From Planctomycetota bacterium (GTDB lineage Bacteria > Planctomycetota > UBA1135 > UBA2386): DNA of 64,000 nt. Both the position numbers and the translations under genes were made by a program. Below the pieces are notes generated by a model. That model did no database searches and was not told the origin of the DNA. It saw nothing but the letters and a program-made list of their open reading frames with translations. This document shows positions 34,861-43,883 of the stretch, in pieces. Positions within the stretch are counted from its first letter, which is position 1, and the number at the start of each line of letters is the position of its first letter. The stretch lies in the NCBI GenBank assembly GCA_014192625.1, contig BJHM01000013.1, forward strand, positions 36,374-100,373. The letters are read 5' to 3'.

Positions 34861-37716
34861 AACCGGGCACGCAACCGCCGCCGACCTGCCCGACCCACTA
34901 GCCACCCCAGCCCGGCAGCCTAAGCCACCGCCTAACCACCTGCCGCCTGCCCGCAGCTGCGCAACCGTGTCTTTCAGTGACTCTGGACAGTCGGGCCCCT
35001 GAAACAGCGCGGCGTAGCGGTCTAGCTCCAATCGGACCAAGGGAAGCGACTCTGGCCGCACGCTCAACGTAGCCTGCCAGGTAGCAACTAGGCGCCCCCT
35101 AAATGCCTGGTCCTCGGGAGCGGTCGCCTTCAGCACCTGCTCCAGTAGGGCCAAGGCCTTGGCTGGACTCACTTCGGCAAACGCCTGCGCGGTGCGTTCG
35201 GAGATCTCAAGGACGCGCGGCAAAGAGGCCCGCGACGCGTCAATCTGACGCAGCCACTCCGCTGCCCGATCGGGCTTTGCCTCGATCAACGCGGCCTCTG
35301 CCGCAAGCTCGCGGACCTGATCCATCGCCTCCGGTTCCATCGGCTTGTGGTCCTTTGGCTCCACGTCGGCAAGGCAGGTGACTGCCAGCGCCAGCGCCTC
35401 CTGCGACTTCGCGCCGGCCACCAGCACATCGAGCCGCAGCAGCCGGAATATCGGATCCCGCAGGTTTTCGGGCAACAGGGTGTTCGGCGGCAGCGTGGCA
35501 AACACCGCGCGCACATCTTCGGCCTCGCGCTTCCCCTCGTTGCTCTGGTTCCAAGACTCTCTGGCTGGCTTTTGCAACGCAGCGAGCAGGATCAAGCGCA
35601 TCACGCGGCGCGCTCGTTCGGCCACCGTCGCATCTGGACTGGTTACATCCTTGGCAAATAGCACGGCATTGTGACTCTCCAGCACGTGCCGCAAGCTGCG
35701 GCGTTGCTCGTGCAGCAGCAGCATGTCGCAGGCGCCAATCCACTGGCCAGGTTCCGAACGCGGATCCGCGGCCACCGTCGGCAGCACCGATAACATCGTC
35801 TCGCTGCGCGACTGCTGGTCCTTTGGCACTGGCAGCCCTAGGCCATCGAGGACGAAATGGAGAGCGCCGATCACCGCCTCGGGTGAACCTGGCTCGCGCC
35901 CACAGGCGACCAGGCAGTCGACCATTGCGCGCAGCACCGCCGGGTTCGCTTCGGTGCGCAGCCGTTCGCGCAGCACCAACACGAGGGAACGCTGCCAGGC
36001 ACGCTTGCGGTCTTCGCTAGCTTCCGGCAGGCTGGCGAGCGATTCGGCGGCACACAAGCGGACATCGCGCTCATCGTCAGCGAGCAAAAACGACAACTCG
36101 CGCACCAGCACATCGGCCCGGCTCTCCTGATCGCGCCAGTCCTTTAGCCGCAGGATGCACTGGGTTCGAAACTGCGGTTCCTTGGTGCGATCGCGCGCCA
36201 GGTCGAGCAGTAGATCGAACACCTCGGGCACCCGCTGGCCATCACGATCGAGCAGCAGCGCCACTGCCAGGCCATCCGCACGCCATTCCGAAGACAAGCT
36301 ACCGCCGCAGACTTCGCGCACGAGCTGCAGCCAAGCTTGTTTATCCGGGGCACCTTCCACGGGCGCTCGCCACGGCGTGTCCTTGCTGTAGCTCAAGGTC
36401 TGCAAGGCCTGCGCAAGGACCGCTGCGCTTGCATCGGGTGCCTGCAAGGCCGCCGCGGCAACTGCCACCACGGCGCTGCGCGCTTCGGGCCTAGCAAAGC
36501 GGCGGATCCCACGCAGCGCCGCCAGTTGCAACGTCACTATGGGGGAAGCGATCTGCAGTTGCAGTTCTGCTGCTAACTCAGCAGTAAACTCGACCTCAGT
36601 TGGCCGACTGAGGTAGGCAGCAACCTCCAGCAGAGCGCCTCGCAGGACACCATTCTCCACACTGAGCGAGTGGTAACGCTGCAGCAACCCGCGAACGAAT
36701 GCGACGCGCTGAACGCTCCCGTCCTCGTTCGGCACGATCTCGGCACGGGTCTGCAACAACTGCTGCAGGCATAACAACAGCGTTGCCGGGTCGTCGACGA
36801 GCGTGATTTTCTGGACTGCCTGCCAGTCGATGCCTATGCGGCGCTCGGTTACGGAGCGGACGAACTGCGCCGAATCATCGCGGCGCAGGTTGCTCATCGC
36901 TTCGCTGAACTGGCGCGAGCGGCGCGCGCCCATGCGGGCGGCTTCTTCCGCAAGTTCGAGGTAGCGGCGGTAGCCGTTCTGTCGATGCCAGGCCTGGTAT
37001 TGCTCGCCGCGCTCGAACGGCGCGTCGGCAAACGTGAGAAAGCGCAACGCCGTGCGCGCCGCCTGCTGCAGTGCCAGTTCGGTGGACTCGACGAACTCCG
37101 CGAGGAACGGGCCAAACTGCAGGTTCTGACTGTCCCCAGCAGTGCGCAGTGCCGCAACCCGCATCGCCATCGGCCCGGCCGCATTGTTCGTGATGCCGCG
37201 CAGAATCTCCCGCAGCTCATTCGCGGGGATGCGAACGATGCAGGCGCGGGCGAATTCGCGCGCGCCGGCAGGCGCGAGCAAACCGTCTTCATCTACCTCG
37301 CCCAGCCAGAATGCGACCAGTGAAAAAACGTAGCCCCGCACCACTTGGGCGCGAAGTTGGGCGGTCTCTGGCCGTTGGCCAAACACTGCGTCGGTCGGAT
37401 TGACCAGCCGCTTCACCAGGGCCTGCAGGATCGCTTCGCGCAGACCGTCCTGATCCGTTGGGTCACTGAGCTTCGCGATCAGGGCGGCATGCGCCCGTTC
37501 GTCCACCGTGGACAGCAGCTGCTCGATCGCCGCCTCGCGCGCTTCAAGGCCTTCGGGACCAGGCTGGGCCAACTTGCTGCGCAGCCGCTGCAGGTCGTCC
37601 GTAATCGCACCCTGCACGCTGCTCCCCCCCGGGGGCGCGGCACCCTGGGCGGTGGCCGGACACATTGCCATCGCCAGGGCTGCGAGGATACGGGCCAGTT
37701 GCTGTTGGATGCTCAT
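34825..37716 (-). CDS. Large secreted HEAT/alpha-solenoid-like protein
   Basis: 963 residues starting with a signal peptide (LARILAALAMAMCPATAQG). The rest is almost entirely helical with recurring HEAT-like units, for example REAILQALVKRL, LQLAALRGIRRFARPEARS and DVRLCAAESLASLPEASED, spaced about 35-45 residues apart. Such solenoids usually bind proteins; some planctomycete members carry fused catalytic domains, but none is seen here. The last 35 residues turn Gly/Ala/Cys-rich and are coded by repeat DNA, so the native C-terminus may have been replaced. Gap to aroK is 289 bases, probably its promoter. Confidence 0.75.
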   Translation of the reverse strand: MSIQQQLARILAALAMAMCPATAQGAAPPGGSSVQGAITDDLQRLRSKLAQPGPEGLEAREAAIEQLLSTVDERAHAALIAKLSDPTDQDGLREAILQALVKRLVNPTDAVFGQRPETAQLRAQVVRGYVFSLVAFWLGEVDEDGLLAPAGAREFARACIVRIPANELREILRGITNNAAGPMAMRVAALRTAGDSQNLQFGPFLAEFVESTELALQQAARTALRFLTFADAPFERGEQYQAWHRQNGYRRYLELAEEAARMGARRSRQFSEAMSNLRRDDSAQFVRSVTERRIGIDWQAVQKITLVDDPATLLLCLQQLLQTRAEIVPNEDGSVQRVAFVRGLLQRYHSLSVENGVLRGALLEVAAYLSRPTEVEFTAELAAELQLQIASPIVTLQLAALRGIRRFARPEARSAVVAVAAAALQAPDASAAVLAQALQTLSYSKDTPWRAPVEGAPDKQAWLQLVREVCGGSLSSEWRADGLAVALLLDRDGQRVPEVFDLLLDLARDRTKEPQFRTQCILRLKDWRDQESRADVLVRELSFLLADDERDVRLCAAESLASLPEASEDRKRAWQRSLVLVLRERLRTEANPAVLRAMVDCLVACGREPGSPEAVIGALHFVLDGLGLPVPKDQQSRSETMLSVLPTVAADPRSEPGQWIGACDMLLLHEQRRSLRHVLESHNAVLFAKDVTSPDATVAERARRVMRLILLAALQKPARESWNQSNEGKREAEDVRAVFATLPPNTLLPENLRDPIFRLLRLDVLVAGAKSQEALALAVTCLADVEPKDHKPMEPEAMDQVRELAAEAALIEAKPDRAAEWLRQIDASRASLPRVLEISERTAQAFAEVSPAKALALLEQVLKATAPEDQAFRGRLVATWQATLSVRPESLPLVRLELDRYAALFQGPDCPESLKDTVAQLRAGGRWLGGGLGCRAGVASGSGRSAAVACPVAGAGSEAKCGG

Positions 37717-38005
37717 CTGAGTCTTTGTGGCATCGACGGATCACGAAACCAGCGCGGCTGCGACATCGCAACCGCATCTGGTGAATATACCGAGCAACTC
37801 ACGCGAAGCCTCCTCGGTTTTCTGCTTGCTGCATCTTGCGTGCGACTTCGAGCCCGACAGACCATCGGACCTCGACCGCGCACGACTCGCGCAAAGTGCC
37901 AATGCGTGCGCCATGGAATCAAAAAGCCGCCGCGCCGTCCGAACCACCCGCACGCAGCCGGTTGATCGGCATTGCCAGCAAAGATCTGCAACACAAACGG
38001 CTCGG

Positions 38006-38557
38006 TCAGTCGCAAAACGAAGCGCAGCGCAGCGCGATCTGCCGGGCTAATTCCGACACCGGCAGGGAGGCCGCGTTGAGGCGCAGGTGGGCCGCGCGTT
38101 CGTAGCGCATCAGCCGCTGCGAAAGCAGTGCGGCGACTTCTGCCTCCTGCGGCATGCTCGTGAGCGGTGGCCTTGGATCGGGCGACTGCTGCAACCGTTG
38201 AACGAGCACCGCAACCGGCGCGAAGAGGAACACCACAAACAGGCTGGGCTGAAGTAGTGCCGAAAAGACTTCGGGAATGGTCACCGCGCCGCCGCCGAGT
38301 GCGAGCACCGTCTGTCGCGCTTTGACGAGCGCCTGCAGAGTGACGGTGGCTTCAAGCCGCCGAAACAAGACCTCGCCAACCAAAGCAAGATGCGCACCTG
38401 CACTAACGCCCGCGGCCGCCGCCAACAGTTCATCCGTATCGCAAAAGGCAAAGCCGAGCTGCTCTGCCAGCGCGCGGCCAACCGTGGACTTGCCCACCGC
38501 GCGTGGCCCGATCAACACAATCGCCCGCGGTAATCGCTGCTGTGGTTGCAAGCTCAT
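38006..38557 (-). CDS. aroK: Shikimate kinase
   Basis: 183 residues. VLIGPRAVGKSTVGRALAEQL is the P-loop, FCDTDELL gives the shikimate/Mg-binding Asp, TVLALGGGAVTIPE the Gly-Gly-Gly loop, and RPPLT the lid Arg region. It phosphorylates shikimate at O3 in the cytoplasm. Its ATG overlaps the stop of the aroD-aroE fusion (ATGA), so three consecutive shikimate-pathway steps (dehydratase, dehydrogenase, kinase) are made from one coupled mRNA. Last gene of the operon. Confidence 0.93.
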   Translation of the reverse strand: MSLQPQQRLPRAIVLIGPRAVGKSTVGRALAEQLGFAFCDTDELLAAAAGVSAGAHLALVGEVLFRRLEATVTLQALVKARQTVLALGGGAVTIPEVFSALLQPSLFVVFLFAPVAVLVQRLQQSPDPRPPLTSMPQEAEVAALLSQRLMRYERAAHLRLNAASLPVSELARQIALRCASFCD

Positions 38558-40053
38558 GATAGCGACGCGGCGGTCCCCGCGAGAAACGTGCGCAATTCCG
38601 CTTCAGGTAGTTGCAGGCCAGTGAACATCTCTAGCTGCGCTGCGGCCTGGGTCAAAAACATCAAGGCACCGGGGATCGGGATCGCGTCGGCCGCGGCGGC
38701 ATCGAGCAACAGCCGGGTCATGCGAGGCTGATAGACCATATCGAGCACGAACGTGCCGGCCGCCGGCCGCCAATCGGGCACCAACCGTTCGTTCATGTCG
38801 CGCCCAATGCTGCCGACCGGCGTGGCGTGCACGACCACCGCCGGAACGAGTTCGTCGAGCAACCGCGTCTGCAGGCTGCCCAGGCGCACACCGTGATGCT
38901 GGGCAAATGCGCGGGCCGGCTCCAGCGAGCGACCGAGCATCGTCACCGCAAAACCAAGCTGCTGCAGAGCGACCACGCCAGCGCGCGCGGCACCGCCCGT
39001 GCCGAGCACGACCGCGTTGCGCGTTCCATTTGCAACTTTGGCAACGCCTTTTTGGGCCAACGCACCCAGCACGCCTTGCACATCGGTGTTGTGGCCAACC
39101 ACGAGGCCATGCGCCTCATAGGTCAGGGTGTTGACCACGCCGGTAGCCGAAGCTTCTTCACTGAGCCGGTGGCACTGCGCAGACATCGCCTGTTTGTGCG
39201 GCGCGGTGATGGACAACCCGCGCAACCGTGCGCGCGGCAACATGGCTTGCACCGCTTCTGGCCGCGAAGTCTCAAACGGCAAGTAGATCGCATCCAAGCC
39301 GAGTCGCCGGAACGCGCGGTTGTGCAACCAAGGCCCAAGCGACTGCAGCGCGGGATTGCCGAGCACACCGTGCACAATCGTGGTGCCCGTCAACGTGCGA
39401 ACGCGATACAGGCCGGCCATCTCCTCGACGGTTGGCTGATCGGGAGCCGTCTCCTGACCTGATTCCACTGCGGCATATAAATACGGCGCACCAAAGGCAC
39501 AGGCGAGCACGCGCGACGGCCACGCGGTTCGCCCCATTGCAAACGCCACGGTCGGCCGCGCGCGCTGATCGATGGTCGCCAACAAGTTGAGCACCGGTGC
39601 AATGTCGGCGAGGTCATGCGCGGTGACGACCAGCTTTGCAACCGTGCCCTGCGCGTCGAACAGCCGGTCGTGAATCGCGTGCAGATCCTTGGGCACACCC
39701 GTGAGGCTGTGAAACGAACGCACCAACAACCGCAGCCGATTGCGACCAACGGACGGCGTCCACGTCTCCCAGTGCTCAAGGTCAATGCCCTGCGCACCGG
39801 CGGCCAGTGCGCGACCAAACAACTCACGCCGTTCGCTTTGCGTGCCGCGAAAGGCGCCCCCGTCATCGACCGTGCGAATCGCAACCAATACCGGCAACCG
39901 GATCGCACCAATCAGCGCCCCCAAGTCGGCATCGAGCGGCCAGCGATCCAGCCGCAATTCGAGCCAATCCGCGCCCGCCATTGCCGCGCGCGTCGCCAGC
40001 CGAAGCGTTTGTTCTGACTGCTCGGCGAAGATACTCGCGATGATCTGCGCCAC
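38554..40053 (-). CDS. aroDE: Bifunctional 3-dehydroquinate dehydratase (type I) / shikimate dehydrogenase
   Basis: 499 residues. Residues 1-222 are a type I dehydroquinase: DWLELRLDRWP, VRSFHSLTG with catalytic His 115, and VAKLVVTAHD with Schiff-base Lys 140. From about 225 comes shikimate dehydrogenase: HGVLGNPALQSLGPWLHN, SITAPHKQAM with catalytic Lys 287, VNTLTYE, and HNTDVQG with catalytic Asp 324, then the NADP site LGTGGAARAGVVALQ. Fusions of this order are known from plants and some bacteria, including chlamydiae and planctomycetes. It sits two bases after the DUF2520 gene and overlaps aroK by four bases. Confidence 0.95.
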   Translation of the reverse strand: MAQIIASIFAEQSEQTLRLATRAAMAGADWLELRLDRWPLDADLGALIGAIRLPVLVAIRTVDDGGAFRGTQSERRELFGRALAAGAQGIDLEHWETWTPSVGRNRLRLLVRSFHSLTGVPKDLHAIHDRLFDAQGTVAKLVVTAHDLADIAPVLNLLATIDQRARPTVAFAMGRTAWPSRVLACAFGAPYLYAAVESGQETAPDQPTVEEMAGLYRVRTLTGTTIVHGVLGNPALQSLGPWLHNRAFRRLGLDAIYLPFETSRPEAVQAMLPRARLRGLSITAPHKQAMSAQCHRLSEEASATGVVNTLTYEAHGLVVGHNTDVQGVLGALAQKGVAKVANGTRNAVVLGTGGAARAGVVALQQLGFAVTMLGRSLEPARAFAQHHGVRLGSLQTRLLDELVPAVVVHATPVGSIGRDMNERLVPDWRPAAGTFVLDMVYQPRMTRLLLDAAAADAIPIPGALMFLTQAAAQLEMFTGLQLPEAELRTFLAGTAASLS

Positions 40054-40055
40054 GG

Positions 40056-40931
40056 TCAGTGCAACTCCGGCGACAGCGCAGCGCGCACCGCGGACAGCAT
40101 GTGCTCCGGCACTCCGCGCGCCGATGCGAGCAGCAATGCCTGCGACATCAGGGCGCGATACACCGAGTCGAGATCGGGCGCTACTTTATGCAACGCCGCG
40201 CGGTGCATCGCCACCGTCTTTGCGTCACCGCGCACCACTGGCCCCGACAGCGCCTTATAAGCACCACGCTCCTGACATGCTTGCAACCCAGCCGACATCA
40301 GTGCCTGCGCAAGTTGCTCCGCATCCTGCGGCCTGAGCACACAGCTTTCAGCGAACACGCGATCGACGGCCGCGCGCAGCGCCGTGAGGCCATTGGCAGC
40401 AAGCGCGCACGCTGCGTGGTAGAGCAGCCGGTCGCCGCCGCTGCTATGCATCGGCTGCATACCAAGCAGCACGGCGAGCCGTTCGAGCAATCGACGCGCG
40501 CGTGCGTCGCCAAGCAACAACGCGGGCCGGCCCGCAAGCTTTGGCATGCCGGAGGCCGCATCGGGAAATGGTGCTACCGGATGCAGCGCACCAAGCCGCA
40601 CCGTGCCGTTGCGCAGCGGCATGAGCACCTCAAGGTCATAACGGCCACTGGTGTGCAGCCACAAACTGCACGACCTGCCCGGCGCGGCCGCCGCTGCCGC
40701 GCGCACGATCTCGGGCAACAGGGGGTCTGGCACAGCAATCACGACCACGTGCGCAAAAACCAGCTCATGCAGTTGCAAAACGCGACCGCGACCGGCAAAT
40801 GCCACCGCCAAAGCAGCGCTCTGATCGTTGCGCCCGACGAAGCCGAGCAGGTCGACGCCTGCCTCGACAAAGCACCTGCCGAGCGCGCGGCCGACGTTAC
40901 CGGGACCAAGGATCGCCAATCGAATAGCCAT
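40056..40931 (-). CDS. DUF2520/Rossmann-fold protein (ProC-like)
   Basis: 291 residues. LAILGPGNVGRALGRCFVEAG is an N-terminal dinucleotide-binding fold; VVVIAVPDPLLPEIV, WLHTSGR and LGALHPVAPFPDAA follow the DUF2520/F420-oxidoreductase-like family, and the C-terminal half is an all-helical dimer domain (LLYHAACALAANGLTALRAAV). The reaction is unknown. In several bacteria the same family lies beside panC/panD or folate genes, and here it is in an operon with a folK-panC fusion, which hints at a role in pantothenate or a related pathway. Twelve bases after spoVG, two before aroDE. Confidence 0.85.
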   Translation of the reverse strand: MAIRLAILGPGNVGRALGRCFVEAGVDLLGFVGRNDQSAALAVAFAGRGRVLQLHELVFAHVVVIAVPDPLLPEIVRAAAAAAPGRSCSLWLHTSGRYDLEVLMPLRNGTVRLGALHPVAPFPDAASGMPKLAGRPALLLGDARARRLLERLAVLLGMQPMHSSGGDRLLYHAACALAANGLTALRAAVDRVFAESCVLRPQDAEQLAQALMSAGLQACQERGAYKALSGPVVRGDAKTVAMHRAALHKVAPDLDSVYRALMSQALLLASARGVPEHMLSAVRAALSPELH

Positions 40932-40943
40932 CGTTTACCCTAG

Positions 40944-41543
40944 TTACCCATTGCCTTCGGTAACTGCCCCGCCATTCGCAGCCTCGCTTCGCAGGCGTTC
41001 ACGGTCTGCCCGCCGCCGCTCCAACTCGTCGAGGTAATCGACATCAACCGTGTCCGCCACCACATCGAGGTCGTCAAACGTCTTGGGCAGATACGCTTCG
41101 CCCGCTGCGTGTGCGGCCTCGATTTCCGCGAGGTAAGCACGCACGACCACCTTGTGCAGTTCGATGCGCGTAGCGCTGTTGATCGGATGTGCCAGGTCGG
41201 CGTGTAGTCGCGCACGACCTCGTCCATCGCGTGGCGCACGCGCGGGATCGAGGCGAACGCCGCACTGGTTGCAAAACGCAGCGCGCAGGTGGTTCTTGTG
41301 ACTGCAGTTGATGCAATGGTCTGAGATCTTGCGGCTCGGCATCGCCAAGAAAGGTCCCTTGCTGCCTTCGATGATCTTCAAGTCCCGGACAACGAATGCG
41401 TCATCAATCGTGACACTCGCGTAGGCCTTCAGTTTGTTGCGCGGATCCTGAGTGAGCTTGATGCAGACCTCAGTGACGCGGAGGACCGCAGGTTGCGCAC
41501 CACTCTCGCCTTGCCCGCCGGCAGCATCAAAGCCATCACGCAT
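40944..41543 (-). CDS. spoVG: SpoVG-family regulator with inserted zinc ribbon
   Basis: 199 residues from ATG 41543, preceded by a strong AGGGAG five bases upstream; this decides the start over a TTG ten codons earlier. The SpoVG fold is split: VTEVCIKLTQDPRNKLKAYA, then VTIDDAFVVRDLKIIEG and FLAMPSRK come first, and DLAHPINSATR with VVVRAYLAEI come after. Between MPSRK and DLAHPINS, where ordinary SpoVG has about ten residues, is an insert of about 45 with Cys 77-x2-Cys 80-x10-Cys 91-x2-Cys 94, a zinc ribbon. An acidic then basic tail follows. SpoVG binds DNA and RNA and regulates many genes. Next to ispE, as in Bacillus. Confidence 0.9.
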   Translation of the reverse strand: MRDGFDAAGGQGESGAQPAVLRVTEVCIKLTQDPRNKLKAYASVTIDDAFVVRDLKIIEGSKGPFLAMPSRKISDHCINCSHKNHLRAAFCNQCGVRLDPARAPRDGRGRARLHADLAHPINSATRIELHKVVVRAYLAEIEAAHAAGEAYLPKTFDDLDVVADTVDVDYLDELERRRADRERLRSEAANGGAVTEGNG

Positions 41544-41565
41544 TGCTGCTCCCTGTAATCCAGCG
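41531..41565 (-). promoter_or_regulatory. Ribosome-binding site of spoVG
   Basis: AGGGAG on the minus strand ends five bases before ATG 41543. It is one of the clearest Shine-Dalgarno matches in the window, where many genes instead start by overlap with the previous stop. Confidence 0.7.
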
Positions 41566-41618
41566 CCGTGCACTTCGTTGCAGGTGGCGCAACCAATCCC
41601 GCTCGCAACGACACCGGC

Positions 41619-42527
41619 TCATGCACCACCTACGAGAATCAACTCCGGCACCGGCTGACAAACGGCGGTCTGCGTCAACAATAACAACACCCCTTCGTCC
41701 GAAAGCGGCTGCAGCTGCGTTCGCAGCAAAACACACTCGTGAGCCGCCGCAGCTAGGAACAACGTGGAACCACTGCCGGTCATGTGCAGCGGTGGTGCGC
41801 CAAGCGCAAGCGCCCGGTGCCGCAGTTTCTGCAGGCTTGGCTGCACCCGCTCGGCAGCCGCAGAAAGGTCATTCTCAAACCTGTCGCGCAACACGGAATC
41901 CTTTGGTTGATAGGCCGCTGCGCGAGGCACGGTAGCTTTCGACGAAAGGCCATTCCAGTGCGCCGAAAAGTTCTTGTAGACCGCCGCCGTCGGGCAACCA
42001 AACGGTGGCAGCAGCAAAAGGAAGTGCCGCGCTTTCACCTCGGCGGGCGTGAGCTGATCGCCGATCCCGCGGCCCCGCTGCGAGCCACCGCGCAGAAAAA
42101 ACGCCACATCGGCACCGAGCGGCCGCGCGAGTTCGTGCAACGCCAGCGCATCCAGCGGATCGCCGCAGAGCGCATTGCAAAGCCGCAGCGCTGCCGCCGC
42201 GTCGCTGCTGCCGCCGCCAAGCCCACCGCCGGGCGGGATCCGCTTGTGCAGCGCAAAGGCAAAGTCCGGCGCACAGCCGATGCGCTCGCAAAAAGCCCGA
42301 GCCGCGCGCAGCACCAGATTGTCGTCGGCGACCGGCAGGGCACTGCGTGCATCCTCGGCGGTAATCGTCAACGACAACCCCCCACGACTGCGCTGCGCCT
42401 TGAGTTCATCCGCCAGTTCGAGGGCATGAAACAACGTGTCGAGTAAGTGGTAGCCGTCCGGCGCGCGCCCTGTGATGTGCAGCACGAGGTTGAGCTTGGC
42501 CTGCGCCAGAAGTCGCATCGCGGTCAT
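41619..42527 (-). CDS. ispE: 4-diphosphocytidyl-2-C-methyl-D-erythritol kinase
   Basis: 302 residues. AQAKLNLVLHITGRAPDGYHLLDTLFHALELAD is the N-terminal substrate motif and IPPGGGLGGGSSDAAAALR the GHMP-kinase ATP loop. LGADVAFFLRGG and the late MTGSGSTLFL complete the IspE pattern. It phosphorylates CDP-methylerythritol in the non-mevalonate isoprenoid pathway. The ATG directly follows the folK-panC stop (TAGATG); spoVG begins 75 bases later, enough for its own ribosome-binding site. Confidence 0.95.
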   Translation of the reverse strand: MTAMRLLAQAKLNLVLHITGRAPDGYHLLDTLFHALELADELKAQRSRGGLSLTITAEDARSALPVADDNLVLRAARAFCERIGCAPDFAFALHKRIPPGGGLGGGSSDAAAALRLCNALCGDPLDALALHELARPLGADVAFFLRGGSQRGRGIGDQLTPAEVKARHFLLLLPPFGCPTAAVYKNFSAHWNGLSSKATVPRAAAYQPKDSVLRDRFENDLSAAAERVQPSLQKLRHRALALGAPPLHMTGSGSTLFLAAAAHECVLLRTQLQPLSDEGVLLLLTQTAVCQPVPELILVGGA

Positions 42528-43883
42528 CTAAGGGCGATCCCCTTGAAACAGCACTGAACCTGCGCTGAGACCTATCTCCGACGGCTCTGCGAGGCTCAGA
42601 TTGTCGAGCAACCGCACGACGCGCTTGCCAGCGCGAAACTTCGCCGCCACCAACATGCGGCCAAGAACTACTGGCCCCGCCGGCAACAATCGCAGATCGC
42701 CTTCGCCGCGCAGTTCGAGGTAGTCGAGTTCGGCGCGCGGCTCCTGCAGCAAGACCGAGCTAGCAACCTGCAAGAGCCGATCGCGATCGCGTTCGCCGCT
42801 AGCGAATGCCTGCTGCGCCGCACGCAATGCGCGCACCAAAACCGTGCTGGCGATGCGGTCCGCTGGCGCGAGATAGACGTTGCGACTCGACATCGCAAGT
42901 CCATCGGCCTCACGCACGATCGGACACTCAACGACGCGGATCGGGAAGCCGAGGTCTAAGGTCATGCGCTGAATCACCGCCAACTGCTGCGCGTCCTTCT
43001 TGCCGAAGTAGGCGTTGTGCGGCCGGCTCAGCGCAAACAGTCGTGCGACCACTGTTGCAACACCCTGAAAGTGCGTGGGCCGGATCGCACCCTCCATGGT
43101 CATTGCCGCGGCCCCCACGGCGACGTTGCTGCAAAAATCCGAGTCGTACATTTGCAATGGTTCTGGTGCGAACACCGCGTCGGCGCCAGCCTCGGCACAG
43201 AGTTGCACATCGCGTTCGAGTGTGCGCGGATACGCGGCAAAATCTTCGCCCGCACTAAACTGCAACGGGTTGACGAAGATCGTCACCAAAACGCGATCAC
43301 ATTCGGCGCGCGCCTTGCGGATCAGGCTCTGATGGCCTGGATGCAACGCCCCCATCGTCGGCACCAGCCCAGTGGTGCACGCGCCCGCTTGCCAATGCGA
43401 ACACAGTGCCGCGAACTTTGCCGGATCTTGCACCACAAGGGGCCGCACGGGCCGCGGCATCAAAGCCAGATCCACGCCGAGTTCCCGTAGTGGCAAAAGC
43501 ACAAACGGCCGCTGCCACATGCGCGGATGGGGCACAATCAGATCGCGCGTATCGATGGTCTCACGGCCATAGAGCAACAAATCGAGGTCGAGCGGGCGCG
43601 GATGATTGCGCAGCGCTGGCAAGCGGCGACCCGCAGCAACCTCAAGCGCACGACAGATGGAAAGCAACGCGGGCGCGGGCAACGACGTCGCCAGTTCGGC
43701 CACCCCGTTCAAGTATTCGCCCTGCTCTGGTCCCTCACCAAACAACGCACTGGACACGAGCTTCGAGCAGCGCACGACGCGCACGCCGGGCGCCGCGCCA
43801 AGCGACGATAGTGCCGTTCGGATATTGCGTTCGCGATCGCCTTCATTGGCGCCGAGTCCGAGATACGCGAGCACTTCGGTCAT
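42528..43883 (-). CDS. folK-panC: Fusion of HPPK (folate) and pantothenate synthetase
   Basis: 451 residues. Residues 1 to about 145 are 6-hydroxymethyl-7,8-dihydropterin pyrophosphokinase: LGLGANEGDRERNIRTAL, VSSALFGEGPEQGEYLNGV and RPLDLDLLLYG with the two metal-binding Asp, then VPHPRMWQRPFVLLPL. From about 150 comes pantothenate synthetase: GLVPTMGALHPGHQSLI, VTIFVNPLQF, EDFAAYPRT, YFGKKDAQQLAVIQRM and MSSRNVYL. The junction is short and in one frame with no stop or frameshift. The first activity feeds folate, the second joins pantoate and beta-alanine to pantothenate. The ATG shares one base with the pssA stop (TGATG); the stop abuts ispE. Confidence 0.93.
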   Translation of the reverse strand: MTEVLAYLGLGANEGDRERNIRTALSSLGAAPGVRVVRCSKLVSSALFGEGPEQGEYLNGVAELATSLPAPALLSICRALEVAAGRRLPALRNHPRPLDLDLLLYGRETIDTRDLIVPHPRMWQRPFVLLPLRELGVDLALMPRPVRPLVVQDPAKFAALCSHWQAGACTTGLVPTMGALHPGHQSLIRKARAECDRVLVTIFVNPLQFSAGEDFAAYPRTLERDVQLCAEAGADAVFAPEPLQMYDSDFCSNVAVGAAAMTMEGAIRPTHFQGVATVVARLFALSRPHNAYFGKKDAQQLAVIQRMTLDLGFPIRVVECPIVREADGLAMSSRNVYLAPADRIASTVLVRALRAAQQAFASGERDRDRLLQVASSVLLQEPRAELDYLELRGEGDLRLLPAGPVVLGRMLVAAKFRAGKRVVRLLDNLSLAEPSEIGLSAGSVLFQGDRP

